From NCBI GenBank assembly GCA_035524095.1, contig DATKPK010000134.1, forward strand, positions 35,378 through 99,377: DNA of 64,000 nucleotides. The letters run 5' to 3'. Source of the stretch: DATJUF01 sp035524095. GTDB lineage: Bacteria; Desulfobacterota; Binatia; Binatales; Binataceae. Positions 51,866-60,644 of the stretch are shown piece by piece. Each line of letters opens with the position of its first letter. Position 1 is the stretch's first letter. The notes beneath the pieces were generated by a model. That model searched no databases. It worked only from the letters and a program-made list of their open reading frames with translations, and was not told the DNA's origin. The position numbers were made by a program, and so were the translations under genes.

Positions 51866-52372
51866 TCAGCGGAGCGGCTCGTCCTTCTTGGCGCGCGGAC
51901 GGACCGTATCGTCCTGCTGCCGCAGCCGGATCAGATCTTCCAGCTCGCGCATGAATTCGTCGATATCCTTGATGGATCGATAGACCGACGCGAAGCGCTC
52001 GTACGCCACCTGGTCAATTCGATGCAGTTCGTTCATGACCGCGCTGCCCACAAATGAGCTTGCTACTTCCTTGCCGCCTGCCTCGGCCAGCGCGGCCTCG
52101 ATTCGATCGGCAATCTGCTCTATCGTCTCCATCGAGACCGGCCGCTTCTCGCATGCCCGCTTGATTCCGGCGATAACCTTGCCGCGATCATACGGCTCAC
52201 GCCGGCTGTCCTTCTTGACCACCATCGGCGTCGCTTCTTCTACCCGCTCATAGGTGGTGAAGCGTCGCTCGCACGACGCACACATCCGCCGCCGGCGAAT
52301 CGTCCCGCCGTCGCCCGAAATCCGCGAGTCGACCACGCGGTCTTCACGATTGCGGCAATAAGGGCAGCGCAT
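51866..52372 (-). CDS. nrdR: transcriptional repressor NrdR
   Basis: A 168-residue regulator. A zinc ribbon starts MRCPYCRNREDRVVDSRIS and closes with RMCASCERRFTTYE. The ATP-cone (about 46-136) contains VVKKDSRREPYDRGKVIAGI. It represses ribonucleotide reductase genes in response to adenine nucleotide levels, and no nrd gene is in the window. It lies between acpP and ribD, a common position in this block. Confidence 0.96.
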   Translation of the reverse strand: MRCPYCRNREDRVVDSRISGDGGTIRRRRMCASCERRFTTYERVEEATPMVVKKDSRREPYDRGKVIAGIKRACEKRPVSMETIEQIADRIEAALAEAGGKEVASSFVGSAVMNELHRIDQVAYERFASVYRSIKDIDEFMRELEDLIRLRQQDDTVRPRAKKDEPLR

Positions 52373-52489
52373 TTCTTCCGATCAATCCGATCAGAACGGC
52401 CCGCCACTGTCGTCAGGGCAGGCCGAAGCGTACAGCTCACCGTCGATGCTGCGCGTCAACGATGGCGCAGCCTATAGCTCTCAGGAGGA

Positions 52490-52729
52490 TTAGCTCTTGT
52501 GTACTTCGATATAGCTGACGACATCCTTGACGGTGCGAATCTTCTCGGCATCCTCGTCCGAGATCTCCATCCCGTATTCTTCTTCCAGCGCCATCACCAA
52601 CTCGACGATATCCAGCGAATCCGCTCCCAGGTCCTCGATAAACGAGGCTTCCGGCGTCACTTCATCCGCCGACACTCCGAGCTGCTCGCTGATTATCTCG
52701 CGGACTTTTGCTTCGACGTCACCAGCCAT
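52490..52729 (-). CDS. acpP: acyl carrier protein
   Basis: A 79-residue acidic helical protein, started at ATG 52729 (MAGDVEAKVREIISEQLG). The 4'-phosphopantetheine site is Ser in EDLGADSLDIVELVMALEE. A long in-frame extension to 52888 is not conserved and is rejected. AcpP carries acyl chains in fatty acid synthesis. fabD lies 196 bp upstream; fabG, which often sits between them, is missing. Confidence 0.96.
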   Translation of the reverse strand: MAGDVEAKVREIISEQLGVSADEVTPEASFIEDLGADSLDIVELVMALEEEYGMEISDEDAEKIRTVKDVVSYIEVHKS

Positions 52730-52925
52730 CTTGTTTCTCTTTCCCGTTCCTCTTTTGGGCCAACGCGGCGCCGCCGCATTCTCCTGCCGCGTTTCCAGTT
52801 GCGCTTTAGCGATGCCCGGATTCTCTATCCGGCAGCTTAGGGACTTGAGGCTATGTAGGCAAGTTACCCGCTGCCGCTCTGGCGCCAAAAGTTAGCGCCG
52901 CATTACCAGTCTTTCCCACTCTATT

Positions 52926-53870
52926 TCAGGCTTTGGCAGTGAGCGCTTTGACCGTCGCCTCGATCGCCGCCGGCGTATCCGCCTGATGAACCTTCACGCC
53001 GCGATTGATTCGCCGCATCAGGCCCATCAGCACCCGTCCCGCACCGAATTCAATCGCCTCTTCGCCTCCCATCCGCACCAGCGTGCCCATCGACTCTTCC
53101 CAGCGCACCGGCGCGACGATCTGCTCCAGCAGTAAAGCCTTGACCCGTCCCGCGTCGCGATTTACCTCGCCAGTGACATTCGCAATTACCCCAAAATCCA
53201 GCGGCCGCACGCCGAGTTGATCGAGTACCGGCGTCATCCCCCGGCGCGCCGGTTCCATCAGCGGCGAATGGAACGGTGCGCTGACCTTCAGTTCCACTGA
53301 CGCGCTCCCACCAGCCGCCTTGGCCGCTTCAAGCGCGCGCCGCACCGCGCCTGCATGACCTGAAACGACAATCTGCCCGGGCGCATTGAGATTGGCTGGC
53401 ACCACTACCTCGCCGTCGCGCGAGGCCTCGTTGCAAAGCTGTGAGACCGCCGCTGGATCGACCCCGATCAGCGCCGCCATCGTACCCTGTCCTGCCGGAC
53501 ACGCCTCCTGCATCAACTGGCCGCGCGCGCGCACCGCCCGCAGCGCGTCGCCCAGGCTCAGCGCTCCCGCCGCCACCAGCGCGCTGTATTCGCCAAGACT
53601 ATGGCCTGCCGCCACCTCCGGCGTCAGTTTTATCTGACTCTGCAATGCCCGCAGCGCCGCGATCGAGGTCGCCAGTGTCGCCGGCTGCGTATTCGCGGTC
53701 AGCCGCAATTCCTCTTCCGGCCCCTCGAAGCACAGCCGCGACAGCCCGAAGCCCAGTGCCTCATCGGCCTCCTCAAAGACCTGCCGCGCCGCCGGAAACA
53801 CTCCCGCGAGATCGGCGCCCATACCTACTTTCTGCGCTCCCTGACCGGGAAACAGCCACGCTATCTTCAT
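52926..53870 (-). CDS. fabD: malonyl CoA-ACP transacylase
   Basis: A 314-residue acyltransferase that moves malonyl from CoA to ACP. It begins with AWLFPGQGAQKVGMGADL. The nucleophile elbow is AAGHSLGEYSALVAAG (Ser about 92), the conserved Arg is in the nearby RAVRARGQLMQ region, and His in SAPFHSPLM (about 201) completes the dyad. It starts at ATG 53870, 53 bp after plsX, with acpP following. Confidence 0.96.
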   Translation of the reverse strand: MKIAWLFPGQGAQKVGMGADLAGVFPAARQVFEEADEALGFGLSRLCFEGPEEELRLTANTQPATLATSIAALRALQSQIKLTPEVAAGHSLGEYSALVAAGALSLGDALRAVRARGQLMQEACPAGQGTMAALIGVDPAAVSQLCNEASRDGEVVVPANLNAPGQIVVSGHAGAVRRALEAAKAAGGSASVELKVSAPFHSPLMEPARRGMTPVLDQLGVRPLDFGVIANVTGEVNRDAGRVKALLLEQIVAPVRWEESMGTLVRMGGEEAIEFGAGRVLMGLMRRINRGVKVHQADTPAAIEATVKALTAKA

Positions 53871-53923
53871 GTAAAAGTTTAACTTTCGGCCGCTTGGCCG
53901 CCCGCCATCCAGGCTTGATGGTC

Positions 53924-55297
53924 TCAGTTTTTCTTGATTTCAGGCGTCTCGGGCTGATCATGCGGCGCCGGCGGATTGAGATTCTTTACCACGATTGCTC
54001 CTGCCTCCGCCGCGCCCTCGTGATTACTCACGCCACTGCCTTTCGCCACTCCGTTCGACGCAATCTCTTTACGGTGATTCACGCCATAGACCTGCGGATC
54101 GAGCACCGCCTCAGGATGCAACACGACATCGATCCGGTTGTGATTCTCGACGTGCTCATGCGCCGTCAACGGACCCGTCTTTCGCCCACCATCGGGTTTG
54201 CGATCGCCCGGCTCGCGATGGCGATACAGACGTTCGCGCATCCGTCCAAACAGCGCGCGGATACCCTTCCCTGCGGGCTTGCCCGGCGACGACGCCTCCG
54301 GTGCTTTCGCCAGTGTCACAACGATCTCCGCGTTCACCTGGTTGACCAACGCCTCATTGGCCGCCGCCCGCACGGCATTGCGGATCGCCCTTGCGTTCGA
54401 GGAGCCATGCGCGATTATCGTCACCCCGGCAACACCCATCAGCGGCGCTCCGCCATACTCCGACGGGTCCAGCCGAGCGCGCATAGCTGAAAGCTTCTTG
54501 CGCACCAACAGATAACCAATGCGCCGCATCACGCCGGTGGAGAACAGCTCACGCAGATTCCCCAGCATGAAAGCAGCAAAGCCTTCCATCGTCTTCAGTG
54601 CGACGTTACCGGTGAAGCCGTCCGTCACGACGACGTCGGCATGCGCGCGATTGATATCGCGTCCCTCGACATAGCCGACGTAATTGATCTCCGGCGCCAT
54701 CGCCGCCAGCATCGAGGCTGCCGCGCGCGTCAACTCGGTGCCCTTCGATTCCTCCTCGCCGTTGGAGAGAATCGCGACGCGCGGATGCTCCGCCTGATGG
54801 ACATGCTTCCAGTAAACACTGCCCATCACGCCGAACTGCACGAGGTTGATCGGCTTGACCTCGGTATTCGCCCCCGCGTCGATTAGCAACGCTAACCCCG
54901 CGCTGGTCGGCACCAGCGACGCGATCGCCGGCCGGTCAACCCCCGGCAGCGTGCCCAGAATCGCCATCGCCGCCGCCATCACCGCGCCCGAATTGCCCGC
55001 ACTGACGAAGCCGTCGGCCTGCCCTTGCTTGACCATCTCGAGCCCGACATGAATCGACGAGTCCGGTTTGCTCAGTATCGATTCGAGTGGCGATTCGTCC
55101 ATCGCCACCGCTTCGCCCGCATGCTCGATCGTGATGTCGAGACCCTGCGTGCGATACGCGCCCAGTTCCTTCGCGACCATCTCCCGATCGCCGATCAACG
55201 CGATCGCAATCCCGAAGTCGCGGGCCGCCAGCACCGCCCCTTCGACAACCGCCTTGGGCGCCAGATCGCCGCCCATCGCATCGAGTGCGATTTTCAC
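53924..55297 (-). CDS. plsX: phosphate acyltransferase PlsX with unusual C-terminal extension
   Basis: Started at GTG 55297 (VKIALDAMGGDLAPKAVVEG); the longer frame overlaps rpmF and is rejected. Residues 1-335 are PlsX, with IALDAMGGD, DGFVSAGNSGAVMAAAM and SLVPTSAGLALLIDAGAN. It makes acyl-phosphate from acyl-ACP for phospholipid synthesis. After GIRALFGRMRERLY (about 340) there is a 115-residue charged tail (residues about 343-457) rich in His, Arg, Glu and Pro. Ordinary PlsX is 330-350 residues, so this tail is an added segment of unknown role. Confidence 0.93.
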   Translation of the reverse strand: MKIALDAMGGDLAPKAVVEGAVLAARDFGIAIALIGDREMVAKELGAYRTQGLDITIEHAGEAVAMDESPLESILSKPDSSIHVGLEMVKQGQADGFVSAGNSGAVMAAAMAILGTLPGVDRPAIASLVPTSAGLALLIDAGANTEVKPINLVQFGVMGSVYWKHVHQAEHPRVAILSNGEEESKGTELTRAAASMLAAMAPEINYVGYVEGRDINRAHADVVVTDGFTGNVALKTMEGFAAFMLGNLRELFSTGVMRRIGYLLVRKKLSAMRARLDPSEYGGAPLMGVAGVTIIAHGSSNARAIRNAVRAAANEALVNQVNAEIVVTLAKAPEASSPGKPAGKGIRALFGRMRERLYRHREPGDRKPDGGRKTGPLTAHEHVENHNRIDVVLHPEAVLDPQVYGVNHRKEIASNGVAKGSGVSNHEGAAEAGAIVVKNLNPPAPHDQPETPEIKKN

Positions 55298-55308
55298 GGG
55301 CGGCGAGG

Positions 55309-55488
55309 TTATTCCTGTACGGGCGCCATTTCGCGTCCGCGGTAGACGCCGCAATGACGGCATACGCGATGGGACAGCGTAGGCTCGCCGCAATTCGGGC
55401 AGCTTATCGGATTGACTGGCTTTAATGCGTCATGGGCGCGGCGCTTGTCGCGCTTGGAACTGGAGGTCCGTCGTTTGGGTGCTTGCAT
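55309..55488 (-). CDS. rpmF: 50S ribosomal protein L32
   Basis: A 59-residue protein. It begins MQAPKRRTSSSKRDKRRAHD, and zinc-type CxxC pairs are CPNCGEPTLSHRVCRHC. It is a structural protein of the large ribosomal subunit. It lies 95 bp after yceD and 11 bp before plsX. The yceD-rpmF-plsX order is common in many bacteria and supports the call. Confidence 0.96.
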   Translation of the reverse strand: MQAPKRRTSSSKRDKRRAHDALKPVNPISCPNCGEPTLSHRVCRHCGVYRGREMAPVQE

Positions 55489-55583
55489 CGGCTTAACTTT
55501 CCCGTTTTCTCAAATAGTCTGCGCGGCGCTTCGCTCTACGAGCCTACGCCCGCGTCTCAATTCCTACCACTGATTTTCGCGAG

Positions 55584-56114
55584 CTAATTTCGGCTGAGCT
55601 TGAGGTGACGCAACACCGCCAGCCGCGTATCGAATTGGCCAGTCCGGCATTCGCAATGATGCTCATTCAGGTTAATCCCGCATTGCGGGCACAGTCCACG
55701 GCAATCTTCCTTGCATAACGGCCGCGTCGGCAGCGCCAGCAAAACCTGCTCTTGCACCAGCGGCGTCAAATCAACTTCGTCGCCCTCGTACACAGCAAAT
55801 TCCAGATCGTCGGCGCGCTCGTCAGCGCTGCTCATCAGCGCGCGCGGCACCAGGATATAGCGGAAGCTGCGCGTGCTCGGCGTCACGAACTCCTCAGCGC
55901 AGCGCGCGCACGAGGCCGCTGTCATCGCCGTCAGTTCGCCCTCGAAAAACAACTCCGTTCCGGCCCGATAGTACGACATCTCGACATTTACCGGCCCGGT
56001 AATCCTGAACTCATGCACCGGGCCTGCTTCCAGCGTCCGGTTGATCGTCTCTTCGGCCTCTGCGAATGCGATTTCTTTCGCCTCGCCGCTTATGTCATCG
56101 ACCCGGAGTTTCAC
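55584..56114 (-). CDS. yceD: YceD (DUF177) protein
   Basis: A 176-residue protein. The DUF177 core contains RCAEEFVTPSTRSFRYILVP (about 70-89). The C-terminal CKEDCRGLCPQCGINLNEHH (about 133-152) is the zinc-like Cys cluster typical of YceD proteins. The family is linked to 23S rRNA accumulation and commonly precedes rpmF, as here. Start is GTG 56114. Confidence 0.9.
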   Translation of the reverse strand: MKLRVDDISGEAKEIAFAEAEETINRTLEAGPVHEFRITGPVNVEMSYYRAGTELFFEGELTAMTAASCARCAEEFVTPSTRSFRYILVPRALMSSADERADDLEFAVYEGDEVDLTPLVQEQVLLALPTRPLCKEDCRGLCPQCGINLNEHHCECRTGQFDTRLAVLRHLKLSRN

Positions 56115-56234
56115 GGCCCGCCACCTTCACTCAATCAGCCGCGCCCTTGAAGGCGTAACTCGGCATTATTACACTTCGTCGATCAAGCTCAAATAGCCGT
56201 GACCGCCAGTGACTGGGCGCTCCAATAAGCCGTA

Positions 56235-57014
56235 TCAGGCTCCTGCAACGCCGATCCGGGGACATTCTGGCCGCACCTGGCAATCCTCGCAGCGCGGCCG
56301 CCGCGCATGACAGACTTGCCGCCCATGCAAGATTAGACGCATCGAGAACGGCGTCCATTCGCGCGCCGGTAACAAATCCCTTAAATCCATCTCGATCACT
56401 TCCGGGTCGAGGCTCTGCGTCAGTCCCAGCCGCCGCGCCAGCCTCCGTACATGCGTATCGACCACCAATCCCGGTTCGCCATAGACGTGTCCCAGAATCA
56501 CGTTTGCCGTCTTCCCTCCGACGCCGGGCAGCGTCACCAAATCCTCCATTCGCGACGGCACTTCGCCACCAAACTTCTCAAGAATCTTCCGCGCCGCCCC
56601 CTGGATCGATCGCGTCTTCTGCCGATAGAAGCCGGTCGGCATGATCAGCTTCTCGACCATCTCCGTTGGCGCTGCCGCCATCGCCAGCGGATCAGGTAAC
56701 TGCGCGAACAATTCCGGCGTCGTCCGATTCACCCGCTCATCAGTGCATTGGGCCGACAGAATCGTCGCCACCAAACACTGCCATGGCGTAGTGAAATCAA
56801 GACTGATTCGCGCCTTTGCATAGAGCTTCGCGAGCGTCATCGCGATCCGTCCAGCCCGTTCGCGCTTTTCCTCCGCACTCTCGCACTGCGCAACAGATGG
56901 CTCACTGATCTCGCCCGTCACCCCCATGTTGGCGGACTGTTTTTTCGGCGCACCCTTACGCGCCGTTTTACCGCCCACTTGACTGCCCCCCTCGCCGATC
57001 GGATTCTCACTCAC
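56235..57014 (-). CDS. nth: endonuclease III (DNA glycosylase/AP lyase)
   Basis: A 259-residue base-excision repair enzyme. The helix-hairpin-helix is LPGVGGKTANVILGHVYG (about 161-178), the catalytic Asp is in VVDTHVRRL, and the catalytic Lys is in SAQCTDERV (Thr-Asp context at 91-99). The 4Fe-4S cluster motif is C-x6-C-x2-C-x5-C (CHARRPRCEDCQVRPEC). An N-terminal extension of about 40 residues is Lys/Ser-rich. It overlaps glpD by 8 bp. Confidence 0.94.
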   Translation of the reverse strand: MSENPIGEGGSQVGGKTARKGAPKKQSANMGVTGEISEPSVAQCESAEEKRERAGRIAMTLAKLYAKARISLDFTTPWQCLVATILSAQCTDERVNRTTPELFAQLPDPLAMAAAPTEMVEKLIMPTGFYRQKTRSIQGAARKILEKFGGEVPSRMEDLVTLPGVGGKTANVILGHVYGEPGLVVDTHVRRLARRLGLTQSLDPEVIEMDLRDLLPAREWTPFSMRLILHGRQVCHARRPRCEDCQVRPECPRIGVAGA

Positions 57015-58695
57015 GTTCGGCCTCGTCAGCCTCGCGACTTTCCGGCTTCCCTCCGTGCCGCTCGCTTCGCATCTCTATCAGGAATGACGCGAGCGCCCCT
57101 TCCATCCTCGCCCGATCCCAACCCAACTCCTCCGCCATAATCTTCGCAACAGCCGCGGCCGACGCGATCGCCGCCGGCGGATTCCGCCACGCTATCGCCG
57201 TCCGCCGGATCAAAAAATCGCTCACCGTCCGCGCCCATTCATAGCGAACTGCGAAGACTACCTCCGCGCCGATCACCGGCGCCTCAGCTGACAGCGGTTG
57301 CGCCAATTCTGGCTGTTCCCGCGCGATCACCAGGACCATCGCCGCTCTCGATCCGTAACGTCTCTCCAGCCACGGACATCGCTCCCGCCATACCCTCGCA
57401 TCAACTGGCTCCTGCGCTCTCCCATTCGCCATCTGATTTACGATCGCACGCGCCCCCGGCAGCGCCATCGTTCGCGTCGGGCTCGGCCCCGACGGCCGTC
57501 CCAGCCGCCTCAGCACCATCGCGCCGATCTGCTCCCCCATTCGCCGATGGCTCGTCAGTTTGCCCCCGCCAATCGAAATCAATCCCGACGCGCTTTCGCT
57601 AACCACTTCTTCGCGCGCGACCGCCGACGGCGCTTGTCCGCCATCATTGGCGGGCAGCACCCTCAGCCCCGCAAAGCTATATGCGACATCCTCTCGCTCC
57701 AGCCCCACCCCCGGCATCGCCTGATTCACCACCCCGATCAAATAATCGATATCCTCCGCATCTACCCTCATTTGCGCCGGATCACCGCGGTAATCCGTGT
57801 CGGTCGTGCCGATCAGCGTCCACTCTTCATACGGCATCACGAATACGATCCGCCCCGCTGTGTCGGTCAGTACCAGCGCATTTTTGACTGGCAATTGCGC
57901 CGCACTCACTACCAGATGGACCCCTTTGGTTAGCCGCATACTCGCCCGCGCTGCAGGATCGTCTAGCATGCGCACCCGATCCAGCCACGGTCCCGCCGCG
58001 TTGACGAAGCATCGGGCGCGCAGCTCGATTAACTGACCGCTCTCTCGATCTTTCACGATCGCCGCCGCCAGCCGTCCTCCTGTATGCCCCAAACTCACGA
58101 CTTCGGCGTAATTCACCACCGTCCCGCGATGCATCGCCGTGTCTACCAGATTCTCAATCGTCAGCCGCGCATCATCACCCCAACCATCATAGTAAAGCGC
58201 ACCCCCGCTTAACCCATCTGCGTCGAGCGCCGGTTCCAACAATCGCACCTCATCGCTCGACAGCCGCCGATTCCGTTCGGCCACCGGCGTCCGCGCAAAC
58301 AGGTCATAGAGCACGAGGCCCGCACTGATCGCCCACCGGCCCGGCCGTCGTCCCGCGTAGAATGGAAAGAGGAACTGAATCGGCCCCACCAGATGAGGCG
58401 CGGTGAGCCGCCGCAGACGCTCACGCTCGCGTAGCGAATGATAGACCAGCCGGATTTGCCCCTGTGGCAAGTAACGCAGACCGCCATGAATCAGTTTCGA
58501 CGAATGAGACGAAGTTGCCCCGGCGAAATCCCCTCTATCGACCAGTGCGATGTTAAGGCCGCGCAACGCCGTATCTCGCGCGATCGCCGCCCCATTGATC
58601 CCGCCGCCGATTACCGCAACGTCGAATATTTCTGCGCCCAGGCGCGCAGATTCTGCCGCGCGTCCCGCTTGGGCCGGATATGTTTCGGGGTCCAT
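57007..58695 (-). CDS. glpD: aerobic glycerol-3-phosphate dehydrogenase
   Basis: A 562-residue flavoenzyme that oxidises glycerol-3-phosphate to DHAP at the membrane. The FAD motif is VAVIGGGINGAAIARDTALRG (about 27-47). TSSHSSKLIHGGLRYLPQG (about 61-79) and a C-terminal DUF-like domain (about 400-545) fit GlpD. It starts at ATG 58695. No glpK, glpF or regulator is adjacent. It overlaps nth by 8 bp, which couples two unrelated functions. Confidence 0.93.
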   Translation of the reverse strand: MDPETYPAQAGRAAESARLGAEIFDVAVIGGGINGAAIARDTALRGLNIALVDRGDFAGATSSHSSKLIHGGLRYLPQGQIRLVYHSLRERERLRRLTAPHLVGPIQFLFPFYAGRRPGRWAISAGLVLYDLFARTPVAERNRRLSSDEVRLLEPALDADGLSGGALYYDGWGDDARLTIENLVDTAMHRGTVVNYAEVVSLGHTGGRLAAAIVKDRESGQLIELRARCFVNAAGPWLDRVRMLDDPAARASMRLTKGVHLVVSAAQLPVKNALVLTDTAGRIVFVMPYEEWTLIGTTDTDYRGDPAQMRVDAEDIDYLIGVVNQAMPGVGLEREDVAYSFAGLRVLPANDGGQAPSAVAREEVVSESASGLISIGGGKLTSHRRMGEQIGAMVLRRLGRPSGPSPTRTMALPGARAIVNQMANGRAQEPVDARVWRERCPWLERRYGSRAAMVLVIAREQPELAQPLSAEAPVIGAEVVFAVRYEWARTVSDFLIRRTAIAWRNPPAAIASAAAVAKIMAEELGWDRARMEGALASFLIEMRSERHGGKPESREADEAERE

Positions 58696-58726
58696 ACGAC
58701 AGGCTTCGGTTCCGAAGCCTATTTAG

Positions 58727-59338
58727 CTACTCTTCGGGCTCTTCCTGAAACGAGTAACGCTCTTCGGTCCACGGATCCGCATGGTTATGATAGCCGCGCA
58801 CTTCCCAGAACCCGCGCTGATCGTTGATCGTGAGCTCAATCGACCGCACCCACTTCGCGCTCTTCCACGCATATAACTTCGGCACCACCAGCCGCAGCGG
58901 AAATCCATGATCACGCTCGAGGTCACGCCCGTCGTGACCCCACGCCAGCATCACGTCGTCATCGAGGAATTCCGCCAGCGGCAGATTAGTCGAGTAGCCG
59001 CCATCACAGCGGATAAAGACATACTGTGCGCGCGGGTCGATCGTGACCATCGCGATAATGTCGCGCACCTTGACCCCTTCCCAGCGATTATCGTAACGCG
59101 ACCACGTCGTCACGCAGTGGAAATCTGACACCTGCGTCGTTCGCCTCAATGCCCGGAACTGCTCCCAGGTAAAGCGCAACTCGGGCTCCACGAGTCCGAT
59201 CAGCTTGAAATCCCATTTTGCCGGATTAAAACGCGGCGACGGCCCGTAGCTCATCACCGGAAAATTGTCTGTCAGAAATTGCCCCGGCGGCAGGCGCTCC
59301 TTCATATCCTCTTCTCGCTGCTTGGCGATCTTTTGCAT
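58727..59338 (-). CDS. sulfite-oxidase-like (MsrP/YuiH-type) molybdopterin protein
   Basis: A 203-residue protein with no signal peptide. The Moco Cys is in SDFHCVTTWSRYDNRWEGV (about 71-89), and RLVVPKLYAWKSAKWV (about 148-163) fits the sulfite-oxidase core. MsrP proteins are about 300 residues and Tat-exported, but this one is short and apparently cytosolic, like B. subtilis YuiH. There is no MsrQ-type haem partner. Substrate unknown. It lies 31 bp past glpD on the same strand. Confidence 0.82.
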   Translation of the reverse strand: MQKIAKQREEDMKERLPPGQFLTDNFPVMSYGPSPRFNPAKWDFKLIGLVEPELRFTWEQFRALRRTTQVSDFHCVTTWSRYDNRWEGVKVRDIIAMVTIDPRAQYVFIRCDGGYSTNLPLAEFLDDDVMLAWGHDGRDLERDHGFPLRLVVPKLYAWKSAKWVRSIELTINDQRGFWEVRGYHNHADPWTEERYSFQEEPEE

Positions 59339-59406
59339 GACCTTTCAGTAAATAGCGAACCGTCATCTGAAGCAAAAGAGCCGCGCAGAACTCCACACGG
59401 ATTAGT

Positions 59407-60510
59407 TTAGGTTGCCCGTTTCAACTCCTCCAGGATCACCTCAGTGATCTCCGTGGTAGTCGCTTTTCCTCCCAAATCCGGTGTCTTTGCCTTACCCGAC
59501 CGCAGTGTTCGCCGCACCGCCGTTCGGATTCGCTCCGCGACCCGCGGATGGCCTAAATACTCGACCAGCATCGCCCCCGACAATATCGCCGCTACTGGAT
59601 TCGCGATATTTCGTCCGGCGATATCCGGCGCCGTTCCGTGCACCGCCTCGAAAATCGCCCCGCGTTCGCCGAAATTCGCGCCCGGCACCAGCCCCAGCCC
59701 TCCCACCAATCCAGCGCACAAGTCCGAGACGATATCGCCGTAGAGATTCTCCAGTAGCAGTACGTCGAAGCTCGACGGTGCCGTCACCAGCTTCATGCAT
59801 GCCGCATCGACGATCTGCTCCCGATACTCGATATCTTTATAATCCGCCGCCACCCGCCGCGCGCATTTCAGGAACAGCCCATCGGACAGCTTCATGATAT
59901 TCGCCTTATGAATCGCCGTGACCGACTTGCGCTGATTCCGCCGTGCAAACTCGAACGCGAATCGCGCGATCCGCGTCGACGCCCGCGCCGTGATAATCTT
60001 CACGCTCTCGACCACCCCGGGCGTCACCTGATGCTCAATTCCAGCGTACAAATCCTCGGTGTTCTCACGAATCACGATCAAATCAACGTTACGGAATGGT
60101 GTCTCAATTCCGGGCAGGCTTCGCGTCGGCCGCAAGTTGGCATAGAGGTCAAAGGCCTTCCGCAAATATACATTGATTGAGCGAAAGCCCTCCGCCACCC
60201 GCGTCTCCAGCGGCCCCTTTAATGCTATCCGCGTCCGCCTGAGCGAGGTCAGCAGCGCCGCCGGTACCGGATTATCGTAGCGCTTGAGCGCAGCCGCTCC
60301 GGCCTCCTGCGTATCCCATTTGACCCGCACGCCGCTCGCATCGATCACTCGTACCGCCGCCGCCATCACCTCCGGCCCAATCCCGTCGCCGGGAATCAGC
60401 GTCACGGCTACGGCCCCGCGATGGCCCCCGTTACCATTCTCCAGCGCCGCGCATTTCGAGGCCTTCCTCTTCGCCTTACCACCCAATCCATCGCTCGCCT
60501 TGCGCGCCAT
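59407..60510 (-). CDS. isocitrate/isopropylmalate dehydrogenase family enzyme
   Basis: A 367-residue NAD(P)-dependent beta-decarboxylating dehydrogenase. TLIPGDGIGPEVMAAAVRV (about 37-55), RENTEDLYAGIEHQVTPG (about 148-165), the KANIMKLSDGLFL segment and DLCAGLVGGLG are present. The motifs suggest a NAD-dependent isocitrate dehydrogenase-like subtype, but isopropylmalate, homoisocitrate or tartrate cannot be excluded. The first 35 residues are Lys/Gly-rich and unusual. A GTG at residue about 36 could be the true start. Confidence 0.85.
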   Translation of the reverse strand: MARKASDGLGGKAKRKASKCAALENGNGGHRGAVAVTLIPGDGIGPEVMAAAVRVIDASGVRVKWDTQEAGAAALKRYDNPVPAALLTSLRRTRIALKGPLETRVAEGFRSINVYLRKAFDLYANLRPTRSLPGIETPFRNVDLIVIRENTEDLYAGIEHQVTPGVVESVKIITARASTRIARFAFEFARRNQRKSVTAIHKANIMKLSDGLFLKCARRVAADYKDIEYREQIVDAACMKLVTAPSSFDVLLLENLYGDIVSDLCAGLVGGLGLVPGANFGERGAIFEAVHGTAPDIAGRNIANPVAAILSGAMLVEYLGHPRVAERIRTAVRRTLRSGKAKTPDLGGKATTTEITEVILEELKRAT

Positions 60511-60644
60511 CAACCAGCCTCACTTATCCCGATCACGCAAATCTCCGATGCGCGAATGCGAGCCCCGCCGCTCATGCGCCTACGCAGCTCAAGTCTCTCT
60601 GATTCTGTTTTGAAACCGAATCGAGACAACGCATTACTGACGTT

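Noticed and set aside
53441..54490. 349-residue open frame on the plus strand
   Set aside because: Antisense to fabD and plsX, with Arg/Pro-rich composition typical of high-GC shadow frames and no recognisable domain.
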